This document shows positions 32,937-42,976 of a stretch of 64,000 nucleotides of DNA, in pieces. A program made the position numbers and the translations under genes. Within the stretch, counting starts at the first letter, position 1, and each line of letters opens with the position of its first letter. The stretch spans positions 8,052,519-8,116,518 of the forward strand of contig OX155978.1 of assembly GCA_944548615.1 (NCBI GenBank), written 5' to 3'. This DNA comes from Micropterix aruncella (taxonomy: Eukaryota > Arthropoda > Insecta > Lepidoptera > Micropterigidae). The notes beneath the pieces are model-generated. The model was not told the origin of the DNA and made no database searches. It worked only from the letters and a program-made list of their open reading frames with translations.

Positions 32937-33531
32937 GAGTTGCCAACTACACCGAGCGAACCCGTCACCTCAGGAAGTTTTAACGAAATGTACGTTTTAT
33001 CTCCCGTGAAGTGAACGCAGAAGACTTAGGACAAAACAGTCCACCGTCAAGCTCCGCAACATGCCCGGAAGAGGTGAACGCCTTATCCGCGAGATAACCA
33101 GGTATGTTACCCAACAGGCTTACACTCACACCCTAACTTCCAGTTGCGACTAGATTACTCTGGTCTCCCAACTGGTTACGGGTGCGAGGTCGCTTGCGCG
33201 GTCCTCTCCCTTACGAAGCGGTGATTTCAATTTTTTTTTCAATTCAATTTATTTCCAAAAAATCTTAACAGATTGTAGAAACTTAATATTTAGGTACATT
33301 TAAATTACAGTATATTAGTTCGTTTTTACAATATTTAAATTTATCACCACGTACATACAGTTAATTCATTATTGCTTTTAGGGCATCCAAATCATTTTTA
33401 AGATTTATTTACTAAAACCACAAATTAAAATAATTGATAAATATAATCAAGAAATTAAAATCAGAAAAAGTCAGAATAATTAAAAAATGCTACTTAAAAT
33501 TGTCAAAAAAATGACCAAAAAATTTGAAAAA

Positions 33532-34831
33532 TTATTTAAAATTAACAAACTCATCGATCGAGTAAAAAGCTTTGTCTAATAAGAATTCTTTAAGTAACTT
33601 TTTGAATAAGCTTTCCACTTGAATAGTTTTTAAACTTTCTGGTAGCCTGTTAAAGTAATATGGCCCTGAGTATTTTTTGTCTTGCCTTGCTGTGTTTAGT
33701 TTAATACATGGTATAAAAATGTTTAATTTATTTCTCGTATTTTTAGTATGTGTATCTGAAAACTTTTTATAATGTGTTTCTTTATTTTTAAAAAACTCAG
33801 TTAGTAACTTAAAGAGATAGAGTGAGGTTAAGGTGAGGATTCTTAGCCTTTTAAAAATGGGTCGACATGACTCTTCCCTTTTCACCTTTGCAATTATTCG
33901 CACTGCTCTCTTTTGGAGTATAAATATGGGTTCCCTATGACAAGCATAACAATTTCCCCAGATCGTAATGGCATAACTTAGGATAGCTTCAATATAGCTG
34001 AAATAAACATTTCTTGTTTGCAATTCATCCAAAGACCTTCTTACAATACTTAAAGCATAACATGCCCGACTTAACCTACTTTCGAGGTTTTCACAGTGAA
34101 AGTTCCATTTTAAAAGTTCGTCGACATGAACACCTAAAAATCTAGTACAATGAGTTTGAGGAATGGCAGTGTTATTTATTGAAAGTATTATTGGCGAACC
34201 TTTATTCCGATTTCAATGATTTGTAAAATGTATGAAGTTACTTTTAGACGCATTTAGTGTGAGGTTGTTGCTCTCAAACCAACTATTTAGTTTGAATAGA
34301 TTAATTTTAACGTTAATCAATAATTCTTCCATATCTTTACCGGCAACAATTAAACTAGTGTCGTCAGCAAACATCGTTACATTTATATCGTTGAAATACA
34401 TTGGTAAATCATTTACATATACTAAAAATAGAATAGGGCCCAAAATGGAACCCTGCGGGACTCCAAGTTTATTAGTTAAAGGGATCGAACAGTGTTTTGT
34501 AATGTTTTGATTTTGAAATTGTGTAATTTCCACTATTTGCGTCCTATTTGTTAAATATGAATCAAACCATTTTAAGCAGTCTCCCCTGACTCCATAATGA
34601 TTTAGTTTGTTTAGTAAAATATCATGCCTAACGCAATCAAATGCCTTACTCAAATCGCAAAAAATACCTAAGGTGTAGTACTTGTCCATTAGTTTGTTAT
34701 TTATATAAGATATGAAATCCTCGATAGCTTTAGTAGTGGACTTGTTTCGTCTATATCCAAATTGTCTTTCACTAAGAATATTGTTTGCATCAAAAAACGC
34801 AATTAATCTATTTTTAATTATAGTCTCTATG
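33532..34831 (-). pseudogene. LINE ORF2 reverse transcriptase, one stop, PLE insertion
   Basis: After removal of the PLE the frame reads from VIPLYKAGARTETGNFRPIA and SSFSKIIE (36325-36410) directly into TIIKNRL-FFDANNILSERQ (below 34831). RT motifs follow: A (IFCDLSKAFDCVRHDILLN), B (GVPQGSILGPILFLVYVNDL), C (TMFADDTSLIV), then RFLGVHVDELLKW and a C-terminus with NRLPESLK. A single in-frame TGA at 34211-34213 is the only stop I see, so the copy was nearly intact when the PLE arrived. It would have copied its own RNA by target-primed reverse transcription. CR1/Jockey group; exact clade not decided. Confidence 0.85.
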
Positions 34832-36312
34832 TTATAAATAGGATAGAAAACGAATTTACCGCGTGAAATTTGTAGGACCCGACGTTTCGGTGACGTTGCA
34901 GCCGCCGTTGTCTAGGGTAAACTGAAGAGCTGTCAGTCCGTTGTTTTGCGGGTAGGCCGCAAACCGCTGCTGCCACTGCGTAGGTTATAACGGTGGTGGG
35001 GGGCCGGGCTCGGAGCGCGGGAATTTTTAAAATCCGTCTTGCACACAACACTCACTGTATCCTGTTTTACGTCTTTGCGTTCGGCGTTCGGCGGCGGGAA
35101 CATTTTAAGAAGAGGGTTCCACGTAGAAGAGAGTTTGTAGCCGTCATCTCTATTGAAATTCGGAGTTCTTCTTATTTCAATGGCTTCCCGGATCATGCGA
35201 GGAAAGTAGAATTGTTCCTTGGATAGAACAATGGGATTTTGAAACTGCATCCAGTGGTTACTTCCGCTATCCAATATATGTTCGCAGATCGCCGATTTTT
35301 CTCGCTGAACGTTTTTAACAGCTTTGATGTGTTCTGTCAGTCGCGTGGCTATGGGCCGTTTCGTTTGTCCAACGTAGGCTAGACCGCAGCTGCATTCGAC
35401 TTTATACACACCCGGGGTTTGCAGTGGTATTACATCCTTTACAGGCCTCAAAAATCGAGCTATATTTTGGGTCGGTTTGAAGATCGTTTTTATATCGAAT
35501 CTGTTTAGCATCTTACTTATTCGATCTGTCACGCCCTTGACGTATGGTAAGAATGCTCTTGATCTGCTCGGTTTTTGAGTTTCGTCCGTATTAGATCGTG
35601 TGCGTGTCTCGTGATATTTTCCGTATCCATTTTTCCTAAGGACATCATTGACATGTTCCATCTCCTTCGGAAAATGCTCAGTGTCGCATAGATCGCGTGC
35701 TCGATTCACGAGCGACGTTTGCACTGAACGTAGATGGTAGGGATGATGGTGTGAGCTTGCATGCAAATATCTGTCCGTATGTGTGGGCTTCCGATATACC
35801 GTATGTCCGAGAGTATTGTCACTTCTCCTCGTCACTTTGACATCCAAAAATGGTAAGGAGCCGTCCTTCTCTACTTCATAGGTGAAACTGATTTTTGGGT
35901 GTATGGAGTTTAGATGACCCAGGAATTCTTTCACCGTTTGAATGTTGCCTTTCAGGATGCAGAAGGTATCATCCACGTAGCGAAGCCAGAGAATGGGTTT
36001 AATTTTGGAGGTTTTTATGGCTAATTCCTCAAAATATTCCATATATAGGTCACTAACTATCGGCGATACGGGGCATCCCATTGCTACTCCGTCGATTTGT
36101 TTGTAATAATCGCCGTTCCATAGAAAATAGCAGGATGTCAGGCAATGTTGAAGCATGTCGGCGTAGCTAATAGGGAGGTCCTCAGACCTTAGTTTATCTC
36201 TCACCACCGTAAGACACTCCGAAATGGGCAAATTCGTAAATAAAGATTCGACGTCAAAGCTCACCATTATTTCGTCTTCGGCCAGTTTTAAGCTTCGAGC
36301 CAGTTTTAAGCG
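34832..36312 (-). mobile_element. Penelope-like element (PLE), 5'-truncated
   Basis: A 1,481-bp insertion in the LINE RT, flanked by a perfect 12-bp duplication ATAGTCTCTATG (34820-34831, 36313-36324). It encodes RT plus GIY-YIG (34933-36312) and ends, on the minus strand, with the AACGGCGGCTGCAACGTCAC / CGAAACGTCGGGTCC / TTTCACGCGGTAAATTCG block and CCTATTTATAA. This 3' block is the one that forms the three palindromes in the window. The first part of the RT is missing. The 5' junction shows a doubled CTTAAAACTGGC. Confidence 0.9.
34933..36312 (-). CDS. PLE reverse transcriptase / GIY-YIG endonuclease, N-truncated
   Basis: Open from the element's 5' edge (36312) to the stop at 34933. Counting from the first methionine at 36267 (444 residues): RT motif A FDVESLFTNLP with its aspartate near 5; GVAMGCPVSPIVSDLYM near 60-76; LRYVDDTF near 95-102, the catalytic YVDD; LPFLDV near 128-133; then a linker and the GIY-YIG nuclease, GVYKVECSCGLAYVGQTKR near 286-304, with a later REAIEIRR. 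This order (Penelope-type RT followed by GIY-YIG) defines PLEs. The RT's amino-terminal motifs are missing, so the protein is not functional alone, but no internal stop or frameshift is seen. The methionine is internal, not a real start. Confidence 0.9.
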   Translation of the reverse strand, partial: RLKLARSLKLAEDEIMVSFDVESLFTNLPISECLTVVRDKLRSEDLPISYADMLQHCLTSCYFLWNGDYYKQIDGVAMGCPVSPIVSDLYMEYFEELAIKTSKIKPILWLRYVDDTFCILKGNIQTVKEFLGHLNSIHPKISFTYEVEKDGSLPFLDVKVTRRSDNTLGHTVYRKPTHTDRYLHASSHHHPYHLRSVQTSLVNRARDLCDTEHFPKEMEHVNDVLRKNGYGKYHETRTRSNTDETQKPSRSRAFLPYVKGVTDRISKMLNRFDIKTIFKPTQNIARFLRPVKDVIPLQTPGVYKVECSCGLAYVGQTKRPIATRLTEHIKAVKNVQREKSAICEHILDSGSNHWMQFQNPIVLSKEQFYFPRMIREAIEIRRTPNFNRDDGYKLSSTWNPLLKMFPPPNAERKDVKQDTVSVVCKTDFKNSRAPSPAPHHRYNLRSGSSGLRPTRKTTD

Positions 36313-36879
36313 ATAGTCTCTATGATTTTTGAGAAAGAAGACAAAATTGCAATTGGTCTAAAATTTCCAGTTTCAGTTCTTGCGCCTGCTTTATAGAGTG
36401 GAATCACTTTATAAAGCAAACGAAACGGTGTATTCCGAATCTATCGCAGACCACGGCATCCTTTGCCCGGCTGTTCACCCGGAATCGGACAGCCGGTGGT
36501 CGAGGACCGCGGACCGAGGACCGCGCAAGCGACCTCGCACTCGTAACCAGTCGGGAGACCGGAGTAATCTGGTCGCAACTGGAAGTAAGGGCGCGAGTGT
36601 CGGCCCGCTGGGTAACATACCTGTCTATCTCGCGGATAAAACGTTGGCCTCTTACGGGCATGTGGCAGAGCTTGACGGTTGTCTGTTTTGTCCTAAGTCT
36701 TCTGCGCTCACCTCACGGGAGATAGAACGATCATATTTAGTTAAAACTTCCTGGGGTGACAGGTTGGCCCGTTGTCGTTGACAGCTCTAGTTGCCTGTAT
36801 AAGCAGTCGCTTAAATGAAACAATTTAACTTATATGCGTAACCTTCTTAGATAACCAGAGCCTGTCGATTGCCATTGAA

Positions 36880-37444
36880 CAGATTGAATGAAAGGACATG
36901 TACACAGCGAAAGATATGAATGTGGCTACTGACTTTTTTGTTCAAACTCTTGAGGCATTAATTAAGAAAAACACTAAGACGAATCTCGGTGTGCGATGGA
37001 GGTCTACCTCCCCGTGTGCACCCCTCCCTTTGGCCCAGACTAGTCCCAAACTACTAGGATGGGAAAGAGTGGGTAAACGTGCCGGTGCACCCTGGAAACT
37101 CCGGTTAGCCACAATAGGGAGAGATCCCTGAAGTTGAAGACTTCTAGGCCAAAAGACCTCTACCCCAAGCCAAGGTATTACCCGTACCGTGCCAACAGCT
37201 GCGTGGCTGAGGGAGAGCTCAGTCTCTAATGGTTGCTTTCTGAAACCATAGCGAATCGGGAAGTAGAATAACCCTTTGACCGATAACAGGCTCTGTCGGT
37301 TTTTTGAAGACCCTTTCCTGGCTACTCGTGGGAACAAATATGGACAAAATAAAAAATAAAAATTCCCCTCAAAACTTCGACCCGCGGAGAAGCACACGAC
37401 AAAGTTGTCCGGTGCTGCTCGAAAACGTTTCAGGATGCTGAGGT
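36880..37444 (+). mobile_element. LINE 5' region (probable 5' UTR / ORF1 start)
   Basis: GC-richer, with different base use from its AT-rich neighbours. It leads directly into the ORF1 remnant. A frame from 36898 begins MYTAKDMNVATDFFVQTLEA before stopping at 37129. A 186-codon frame on the opposite strand (36942-37502) is antisense to this LINE and I do not consider it a gene. 5' limit uncertain. Confidence 0.45.
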
Positions 37445-38397
37445 CAGCAAACGTGAGTGCTAAAGAAGCCTGTGTAGAATGTCTCAAGCCCAGGAAAGAC
37501 ATTAAGAGCCTGACCCGTCAGAGCACTCCCATACATCTGACGACCTAAGGGCGTCTAAACGCACACGGTCGGACGAGGAGTCGCCAAAAGAAAACTGAAA
37601 AAAGGCTCCTAAGACATACCCTGAAGAAAGCATCAAGCCAAACTTTAGGGAGGTGGTTGGTTCTTTAAGTGTGGGAATAAAAAATGAAAGACCGATGGAA
37701 GAAAACCAAATACAATTGGTGCACCGATCACTACTGACACTCGGGCCCAAAATTTCTGGGTTTCACTCACAGGCGAGGCTGGTTCCTGATTACATGTGAA
37801 AATCAGAAGAGCTAGGATTGGCTTGTGGGAGAAATTCCAAAGCTCAAACCATGGCCCGAGGCAATGCTGTCAATCATGACGGAAAGCGAAATGCCTAAGC
37901 CACTAGTTTGCACAACGTTCTTCCCCAGCAGCGAGGCGGCGAACATAAAGGACGCCCTAAGTCTGCTGACAAACCAGAACGAAGCCATATTTCCAGAATA
38001 CTGGAAAATAATTAACAGCAGGGAGGAAAATAATGGACACCACGTGACCTTCTCAATTGACGAGCCCTCTGTGGAGACCCTTCGGAAAACCGACTACAGA
38101 GCCACCCTTGGTTTTGGAAAGATTTCCTTCAAAATCAGGGGTGAGCCCATGAATCCCCCAGGAAACAGGGCTATCCCGTCCTATTCTAACAAAGGCAAAC
38201 AAACGCTTGCTCCCAAACAGCAAAAGAAAGATCCGGTAAATTTGCCTTTTCCTGCTGACGAGAGTACAGGAGCGCCAAAGAAGGGGAGAAAACTCGGGAA
38301 TGACCAAGGCACATCCCAATCCAATCATCGACGGTCTCGTCTTCCATTGAGGAGGGAAAAGCCTGCGACAAAGGCCACAACCCCTAAGGACCATTGA
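37445..38397 (+). pseudogene. LINE ORF1 (gag-like) remnant, LOA/R1-like
   Basis: An open stretch of 190 codons (37825-38397) includes EIPKLKPWPEAMLSIM, IINSREENNGHHVTFSIDEP and YRATLGFGKISFKIRGEP, then a basic, proline-rich tail. This fits the ORF1 C-terminus of R1/LOA-group LINEs (VTFSIDE...LGFGK). Upstream, similar coding sense continues in other frames (RTRSDEESPKEN, REVVGSLSVGIKNERPMEEN, SLLTLGPK) with stops and frameshifts. ORF1 proteins bind the element's RNA. The stop TGA at 38395-38397 overlaps the start zone of ORF2. Confidence 0.65.
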
Positions 38398-38618
38398 CAA
38401 CAAACTTAGGTAACTCAACGAGGATTCTCCAGACCAACCTCCACCATGCCATCGCCGCCAGCGCAGTGGCGAAGTGTTGCTTTACCAAAGGAGAAATCGA
38501 TATCGCCCTCGTAGAGGAACCACTTAACCATCCGGGGCTTAAACGCTGCGGGAAAAATCCTCTCTTACCCTGGAGGAAAAAAACCCAGAGCATGCATGGG
38601 GTTCAAGGCCTGTTATAA
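38394..38618 (+). pseudogene. LINE ORF2 start: endonuclease N-terminal fragment
   Basis: Overlapping the ORF1 stop in another frame, this stretch reads STRILQTNLHHAIAASAVAK, then EIDIALVEEP, the amino end of the APE-type endonuclease of Jockey-superfamily LINEs (ILQ-NLHHA-AAS, then D-A--(Q/V)EP). The expected asparagine and glutamate are present. It ends near 38620 and the remaining nuclease and RT are missing, so the fragment is a rare 5' piece of a LINE, joined to a different 3' UTR at about 38640. Confidence 0.65.
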
Positions 38619-38639
38619 ACATTAACTTCCTGCATGTAT

Positions 38640-38997
38640 CTTTTTTATGATTATGTTAAGGTTAATAATTTTATATTATCAATTTCACTTTTATATTATC
38701 AATTGAATATTAAATTTTCCAGCTTGTAAGAATTTGTTTATTCTACATTACTACATTTTCTACATTCTACATAACTAAGTTTTTTATATTGGTTAATAAT
38801 ATATTTGAAATAATTTAAATGACCGTCTTAGAACAGGCTATTGCCTAGTTAGGCGACATTAAAATAGGATCACTGGCAACAGTTTCAGCATAACATGTTA
38901 TCAAATTTTCCTACTGAATTTTCGGCTATTACATTATAATGGTATATGTCCATTTACTGTAATTATAAATTACCAAATAAATAAAATAAATAAATAG
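38640..38997 (+). mobile_element. LINE 3' UTR with double hairpin and (AAAT)n tail
   Basis: CTTAGAACAGGCTATTGCCTAGTTAGGCGAC at 38827-38857 in two parts matches the family G 3' UTR hairpins. The tail AAATAAATAAAATAAATAAA ends at about 38995. It directly follows the unrelated ORF1/endonuclease fragment. Either a rearranged element or two adjacent insertions. Confidence 0.55.
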
Positions 38998-39096
38998 TCC
39001 GAGGCCTGTCATGCTCATTGCGCCCAAGACTATTTAAGGTGCGTATTTATTATTTATTTCAAAACAATTGATTGTTTAACGTGTTTTATGATGTAA

Positions 39097-39964
39097 CTAG
39101 CTGACCCGTGCCCACTTCGTTAAGCGGTAAACATTTTTACTTGTGATGAAATTATGAGTGTGGTTCGGTTAGTACTGAGTACTATGATTTATTTCCTGAC
39201 TGCCAAAAGGAGGGTTATATTTTTATTGCATATGTATATATGTATTTGCATGCCGATTTGTCTATATTACCGGGTTTTAAATGAGTGAATGAAATGGTTA
39301 TGATTGAATAAATTATGTTTATTTTAATTGTTCAAAACTTCTCTGTATACTATATTATATGTAATGTTATTATTTGGTACCATTCTTTCAGGAGTTCCAA
39401 GCCGAGATACGGTTGCGGTTCCATACCTATGTTGTATTATCTCTTTAACCATTTATGCAGTAAAAGGAAAATTATATGCAGTAAAAGGGAAAAGTCTTTT
39501 GTTTTAAACACTTGAGACGATAAATTTACTTATTTTGATAAGAATTAATAATTATGACCAATAAACATGAACTAACGATTTAAATATTTTTTTTAATATG
39601 AAAAACTACTTCTTGTGACTTAAATATAAAAGTTAGACATATGCTGTCGCTGACTTTTTTTTTGTAGGCATTATCAAACTCTACAACTTTGCTCTAAAAC
39701 TAAATCATATATCTCTCATCGTTAAGGCAGCGTTTGTAAAAAACGTTTTCATTTGACCGTTTTTTCTCCGACTTACTTTGCAAATCCGACTACTACGAAA
39801 AAGTCTTTTCATTTTTCGGATTAATATATAGCCTATAACACTAACAAATAACGTGGCTTTCTATTGGTAAAAGAATTTTCAAAAAACGGTTCAGTAGACC
39901 CAGAGATTACTACCTACAACCTCCCAAACTCACAAACTTTACCTCTTTATAATGATAGTATAGA
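39097..39964 (-). mobile_element. Helitron, non-autonomous, copy 1
   Basis: On the minus strand it starts TCTATACTATCATTATAAAG and ends GGGCACGGGTCAGCTAG (CTAG at 39097-39100). Flanking bases are A and T. It shares its whole layout with 45160-45901 (ACTTGTGATGAAATTATGAG, TTTCCTGACTGCCAAAAG, ATGCAGTAAAAGG, CGTTTTCATTTGACCG). No Rep/helicase gene. A 66-codon frame (39315-39515) is incidental. Confidence 0.75.
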
Positions 39965-39979
39965 TAATATAAAAAAACT

Positions 39980-40041
39980 ACTCCAGAGATTACTGCCTAC
40001 AACCTCACAAACTTTACCTCTTTATAATATTAGTATAGATA
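39980..40041 (-). repeat. Second copy of the Helitron 5' terminus
   Basis: About 62 bp repeat the outermost Helitron sequence (CAGAGATTACTGCCTACAAC ... TTTATAATATTAGTATAGA) just 15 bp beyond the first terminus. The two copies differ (GATAGT versus TTAGTA), so they are not a fresh duplication. Confidence 0.75.
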
Positions 40042-40395
40042 AAACTAGTTTTAATGGTATTTAAGTGCCTTTCAATAAACGATTTTTACACGACTGCCCA
40101 AAAAGAGTGTTATGTGTTTAGGATTCATATATGTATGTATTGCGTTTATTTATACCAGAATAATTTCTAAGCGCTTAAACCGATTTAGAAGTGTGTGGTA
40201 TTGCTAGAATCGTTATGTCATCTCGAGTACATAATTGCATAAATGCCAAATGAATACTTATCTAAATGTTAAAATGTCAATAAAGTAGGGTAAATATATC
40301 GTGTTAAATATCAAATGAATAGTCTGATGAAGTACATCTCGGAAAGTATTTATGTATCTATACGGATAAATACATACACCAAAAATCTTTCTTAA

Positions 40396-40986
40396 CCCTT
40401 CGAGTAGCGGCATAATTTCATGGCAGACCGCGCCAATTTATTGGAATTTCTTGCACTATCGCCGCGATCGACAAAAAGTACTATAACTATGGAACTTCTA
40501 TAGCAATCATAAGAAGAATAACTGTGCAATGATCGCATTGAAATTTCAGATATAGAACATTGAAATCTCATTTTGTAAAGCAATTAGATAATTATGAACT
40601 TAATATGAGAAAGTCGAAAAGTGGAAAAAACTACATTGTTAGATTCTCTATCAAAGTTAATATTTTGTTTTGCTTATTTACATATAAAAATATTTAGATA
40701 TTAGCTCATAAAAACCAATATTTTTTTAATGATTTTTTGAAAGAAAAATATGATGTTTGACAATGGAATTTTACCAGAAATATTAGCGAAATGACTCGCG
40801 AAATTATTCTAGCGGCTGTCTATGTATATATGGTAACAATGAAATATTTGGTATGGATTTTAGGATGCGTTCCAATTAGAAAATAATATTGCTGTGCGCT
40901 CCGGGAGCAAGCTGCAAATATTGGTCTGTACGTAATCATAGGTGTTCTGATGTGCAACCAAATTTGGTCGTTACGTAGCCGAAGGG
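40396..40986 (-). mobile_element. piggyBac-type MITE family B, copy 4
   Basis: Reverse orientation: TTAA at 40392-40395 then CCCTTCGAGTAGCGGC. The other end is GTTACGTAGCCGAAGGG, where the TTAA has become ACTTA. Colinear with copies 1-3. A 63-codon frame here (40392-40583) is also found in copies 1 and 2 as a by-product of sequence identity, not a gene. Confidence 0.8.
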
Positions 40987-41743
40987 ACTTATTATTACTT
41001 GAGCACTGAGGGCATCCGAATAAATAGTGGCGGCGCGCGATCGTTTTAAGATACCTACCGCAGGGCACAGGGCGAATTTTAATCTCTTTCAAAACGTGTT
41101 TTTCAGGGAAAAACAGTTCACTTTTTGTAAGGGCAGTCATGTTTTATATTTTTTAAAATTATTGTTTTTATTACCTTATTTTAATGCTTGAAAATAAATA
41201 TCCATTTTAAAATTTTGTTTACTTTTGATTTTTTATACTGTTAAAAACCTATTTTTTTGCAGCAAATTTCACTTATTCTCTTATACTACATCCCTATATA
41301 GGTCAGTGATTAATTTTGGAGAGCTACTATTATTACAGGTAGATGATATCGGCCATTTATAAATCTTTGCCAGTCAGGCACATTTCGCCCGAATTAAGGT
41401 AACCCTGACAGCGGGTTAGTAAAACGGTTTCCAGTTTCACTACCTCACGTACTTGTTGACATGTTTTGATCGCAACTTGGTTGTTTGCCGACCGGCTTCC
41501 CTCAAGTGGCCATTATAGTTCCCCAACTTTCGCTTCGTCCATAATCGATTAGGTGTATCAAAGGGGTCACCGGCCATGGATCGATTGAAGAAGAGGCGCC
41601 TTGATTTTAGGTCAATCGCGGTACTGGCCGGGGCGATGTTTAAGCGATATTAATGAGGGGTAGGTTATCTATCTTCCCGGACCGTCTCAGTTGCGATTTT
41701 CCTTATGAGGCACTTTCTCAAATGGACGTGTTGTTTGGCAAAG
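40987..41743. other. Unassigned, perhaps unique host DNA
   Basis: A minus-strand frame from 41140 begins MTALTKSELFFPEKHVLKEI and runs into the MITE at 40986. Only the first about 50 codons lie outside it. I cannot recognise it. The GC-richer stretch at 41390-41740 is not repeated elsewhere here. Confidence 0.3.
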
Positions 41744-41849
41744 CAGTATACGCTCAGACTGATATAAATACTCCGAAGCTAACGATCAAACTAGTTTGAC
41801 ATAAGCCTTACTTATTTTGTGTAAATACAATTTATTAGTTTCAAATATT

Positions 41850-42440
41850 ATTCAAGAGCATTACAGACGAATCCAATTCGCCCTTGAATATTAAATCTAG
41901 AGTGTAATTCTAGAAATATATGACTTACATAACTAAATTAATGCTAACATTGGACATGAAAAAAAAATAAAAATATAAAACTAAATAAAAGACAGATTAT
42001 GATAAGCATGAAATAGCAGGGAGTTTAGCTGCCAAAGGGATATACAAAAGATGTCAATTTCTGTGGGTAAGAAATTAAGAAGAGCTATAACCCTCCCCAC
42101 TGGCCTGTCTACAAAAATATTTGTACGATGGTACGGCATATTAAACAATAGATGCGATCTCCATGCTGTGTAATTTATCGGTACGTACAATTCAAGCTTA
42201 CATAGTATCTCTGGCAAATAAATAGTTCCTTGAATTAATTTATATGCAAATATAATTAGGGAAATATATCAACGCGTTTCAAGAGTATTGTATCCTACCA
42301 TTCCTAACACAAAATCGGACGGAAATAAGTAAGGATAAATTTTATTTGAATACGCTCTGCCATCTGAATGTATTTGTTTTCACTTGTACACCAGATGACC
42401 GAGTTATATTCAAGTATGCTACGGACTAAACAATTGTAAC
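41850..42440 (-). pseudogene. LINE ORF2 C-terminal fragment within the tandem array
   Basis: The minus strand from about 42440 reads LVRSILEYNSVIWCTSENKY and MAERIQIKFI, then after a frameshift a 79-codon stretch (41981-42217) with LELYVPINYTAWRSHLLFN, PYHRTNIFVD and RVIALLNFLP. This is the post-RT part of a Jockey-like LINE, related to those at 30441, 59922 and 61830. Catalytic motifs are absent. A short AT-rich 3' UTR follows. Confidence 0.7.
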
Positions 42441-42976
42441 AACTGTATTAAATATTTTGACACTGGATCCAAATTTGAGTTCCAGGAAAAAACAAACTCC
42501 ATGTCAATAATTTAAAAAGTCAAAATTTTCATTCAAAATAATTAGTAGTTCTGCGACCTACACAGTAGTTATTTCATATCAGAAAAATTTATATGATATA
42601 GCAAAAATTTTAGATAATCTTAGTAGTAGATAATTTTAGATAATCTCAATAATATATCTACAGGATACTCTTAGACTGATAATAAATACTCAGAAACTAA
42701 CGATCGGTCTAGTTTGATATACTCGTAAGTTTTTAACAGTAATATTGAAGATTTAGACATTGAATCCACATTTCAGATATGTTCCAGGAAATAGAAAACC
42801 ATACGCCAATAATTCAAAAATTAAAATTTTCATTCAAAATAACTAGTGGTTTTTTTATACCTAGTAGTTTTTTCATATCAAAGCCTCACAGATTGTAGCA
42901 AAATTTTAAAAAAATGTATTAAAGTCGAACTCAAAAATGTTACACATCAGGGATGGGTATTACTTTAGGTCCAATA

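Larger units (their letters stand above)
33232..36420 (-). mobile_element. LINE inserted in element A and itself split by a PLE
   Basis: On the minus strand the LINE runs from about 36420, is interrupted at 36312-34832, and continues to its 3' end near 33232 (poly-T in window orientation, 33225-33240). About 1.7 kb remain: most of the RT domain, the C-terminus and a short 3' UTR. Its 5' side, including the endonuclease, is missing. Confidence 0.8.
32937..36795. mobile_element. Element A with both termini, split by a nested LINE and PLE
   Basis: Left terminus CTAGAGTTGCCAACTAC (32937) with GAACCCGTCACCTCAGGAAG. Right terminus CTTCCTGGGGTGACAGG ... TTGACAGCTCTAGTT (about 36787). The inverted arms are 32937-33231 and about 36490-36795. 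36425-36480 continues the left arm (CGAATCTATCGCAGACCACG). Removing 33232-36420 restores the order seen at 50570-50640. The centre and most of both arms are deleted, leaving about 670 bp of A. Confidence 0.7.

Noticed and set aside
36380..36781. A 133-codon plus-strand frame beginning in the LINE and crossing element A
   Set aside because: It crosses the LINE/A boundary and corresponds to A arm sequence in which other copies have stops.
36942..37502. A 186-codon minus-strand frame
   Set aside because: It lies antisense to the LINE 5' region, whose plus strand shows LINE-like coding sense further on; no domain recognised.
40820..41140. A 106-codon minus-strand frame as a gene
   Set aside because: About half lies in MITE family B sequence; the rest has no recognised domain.
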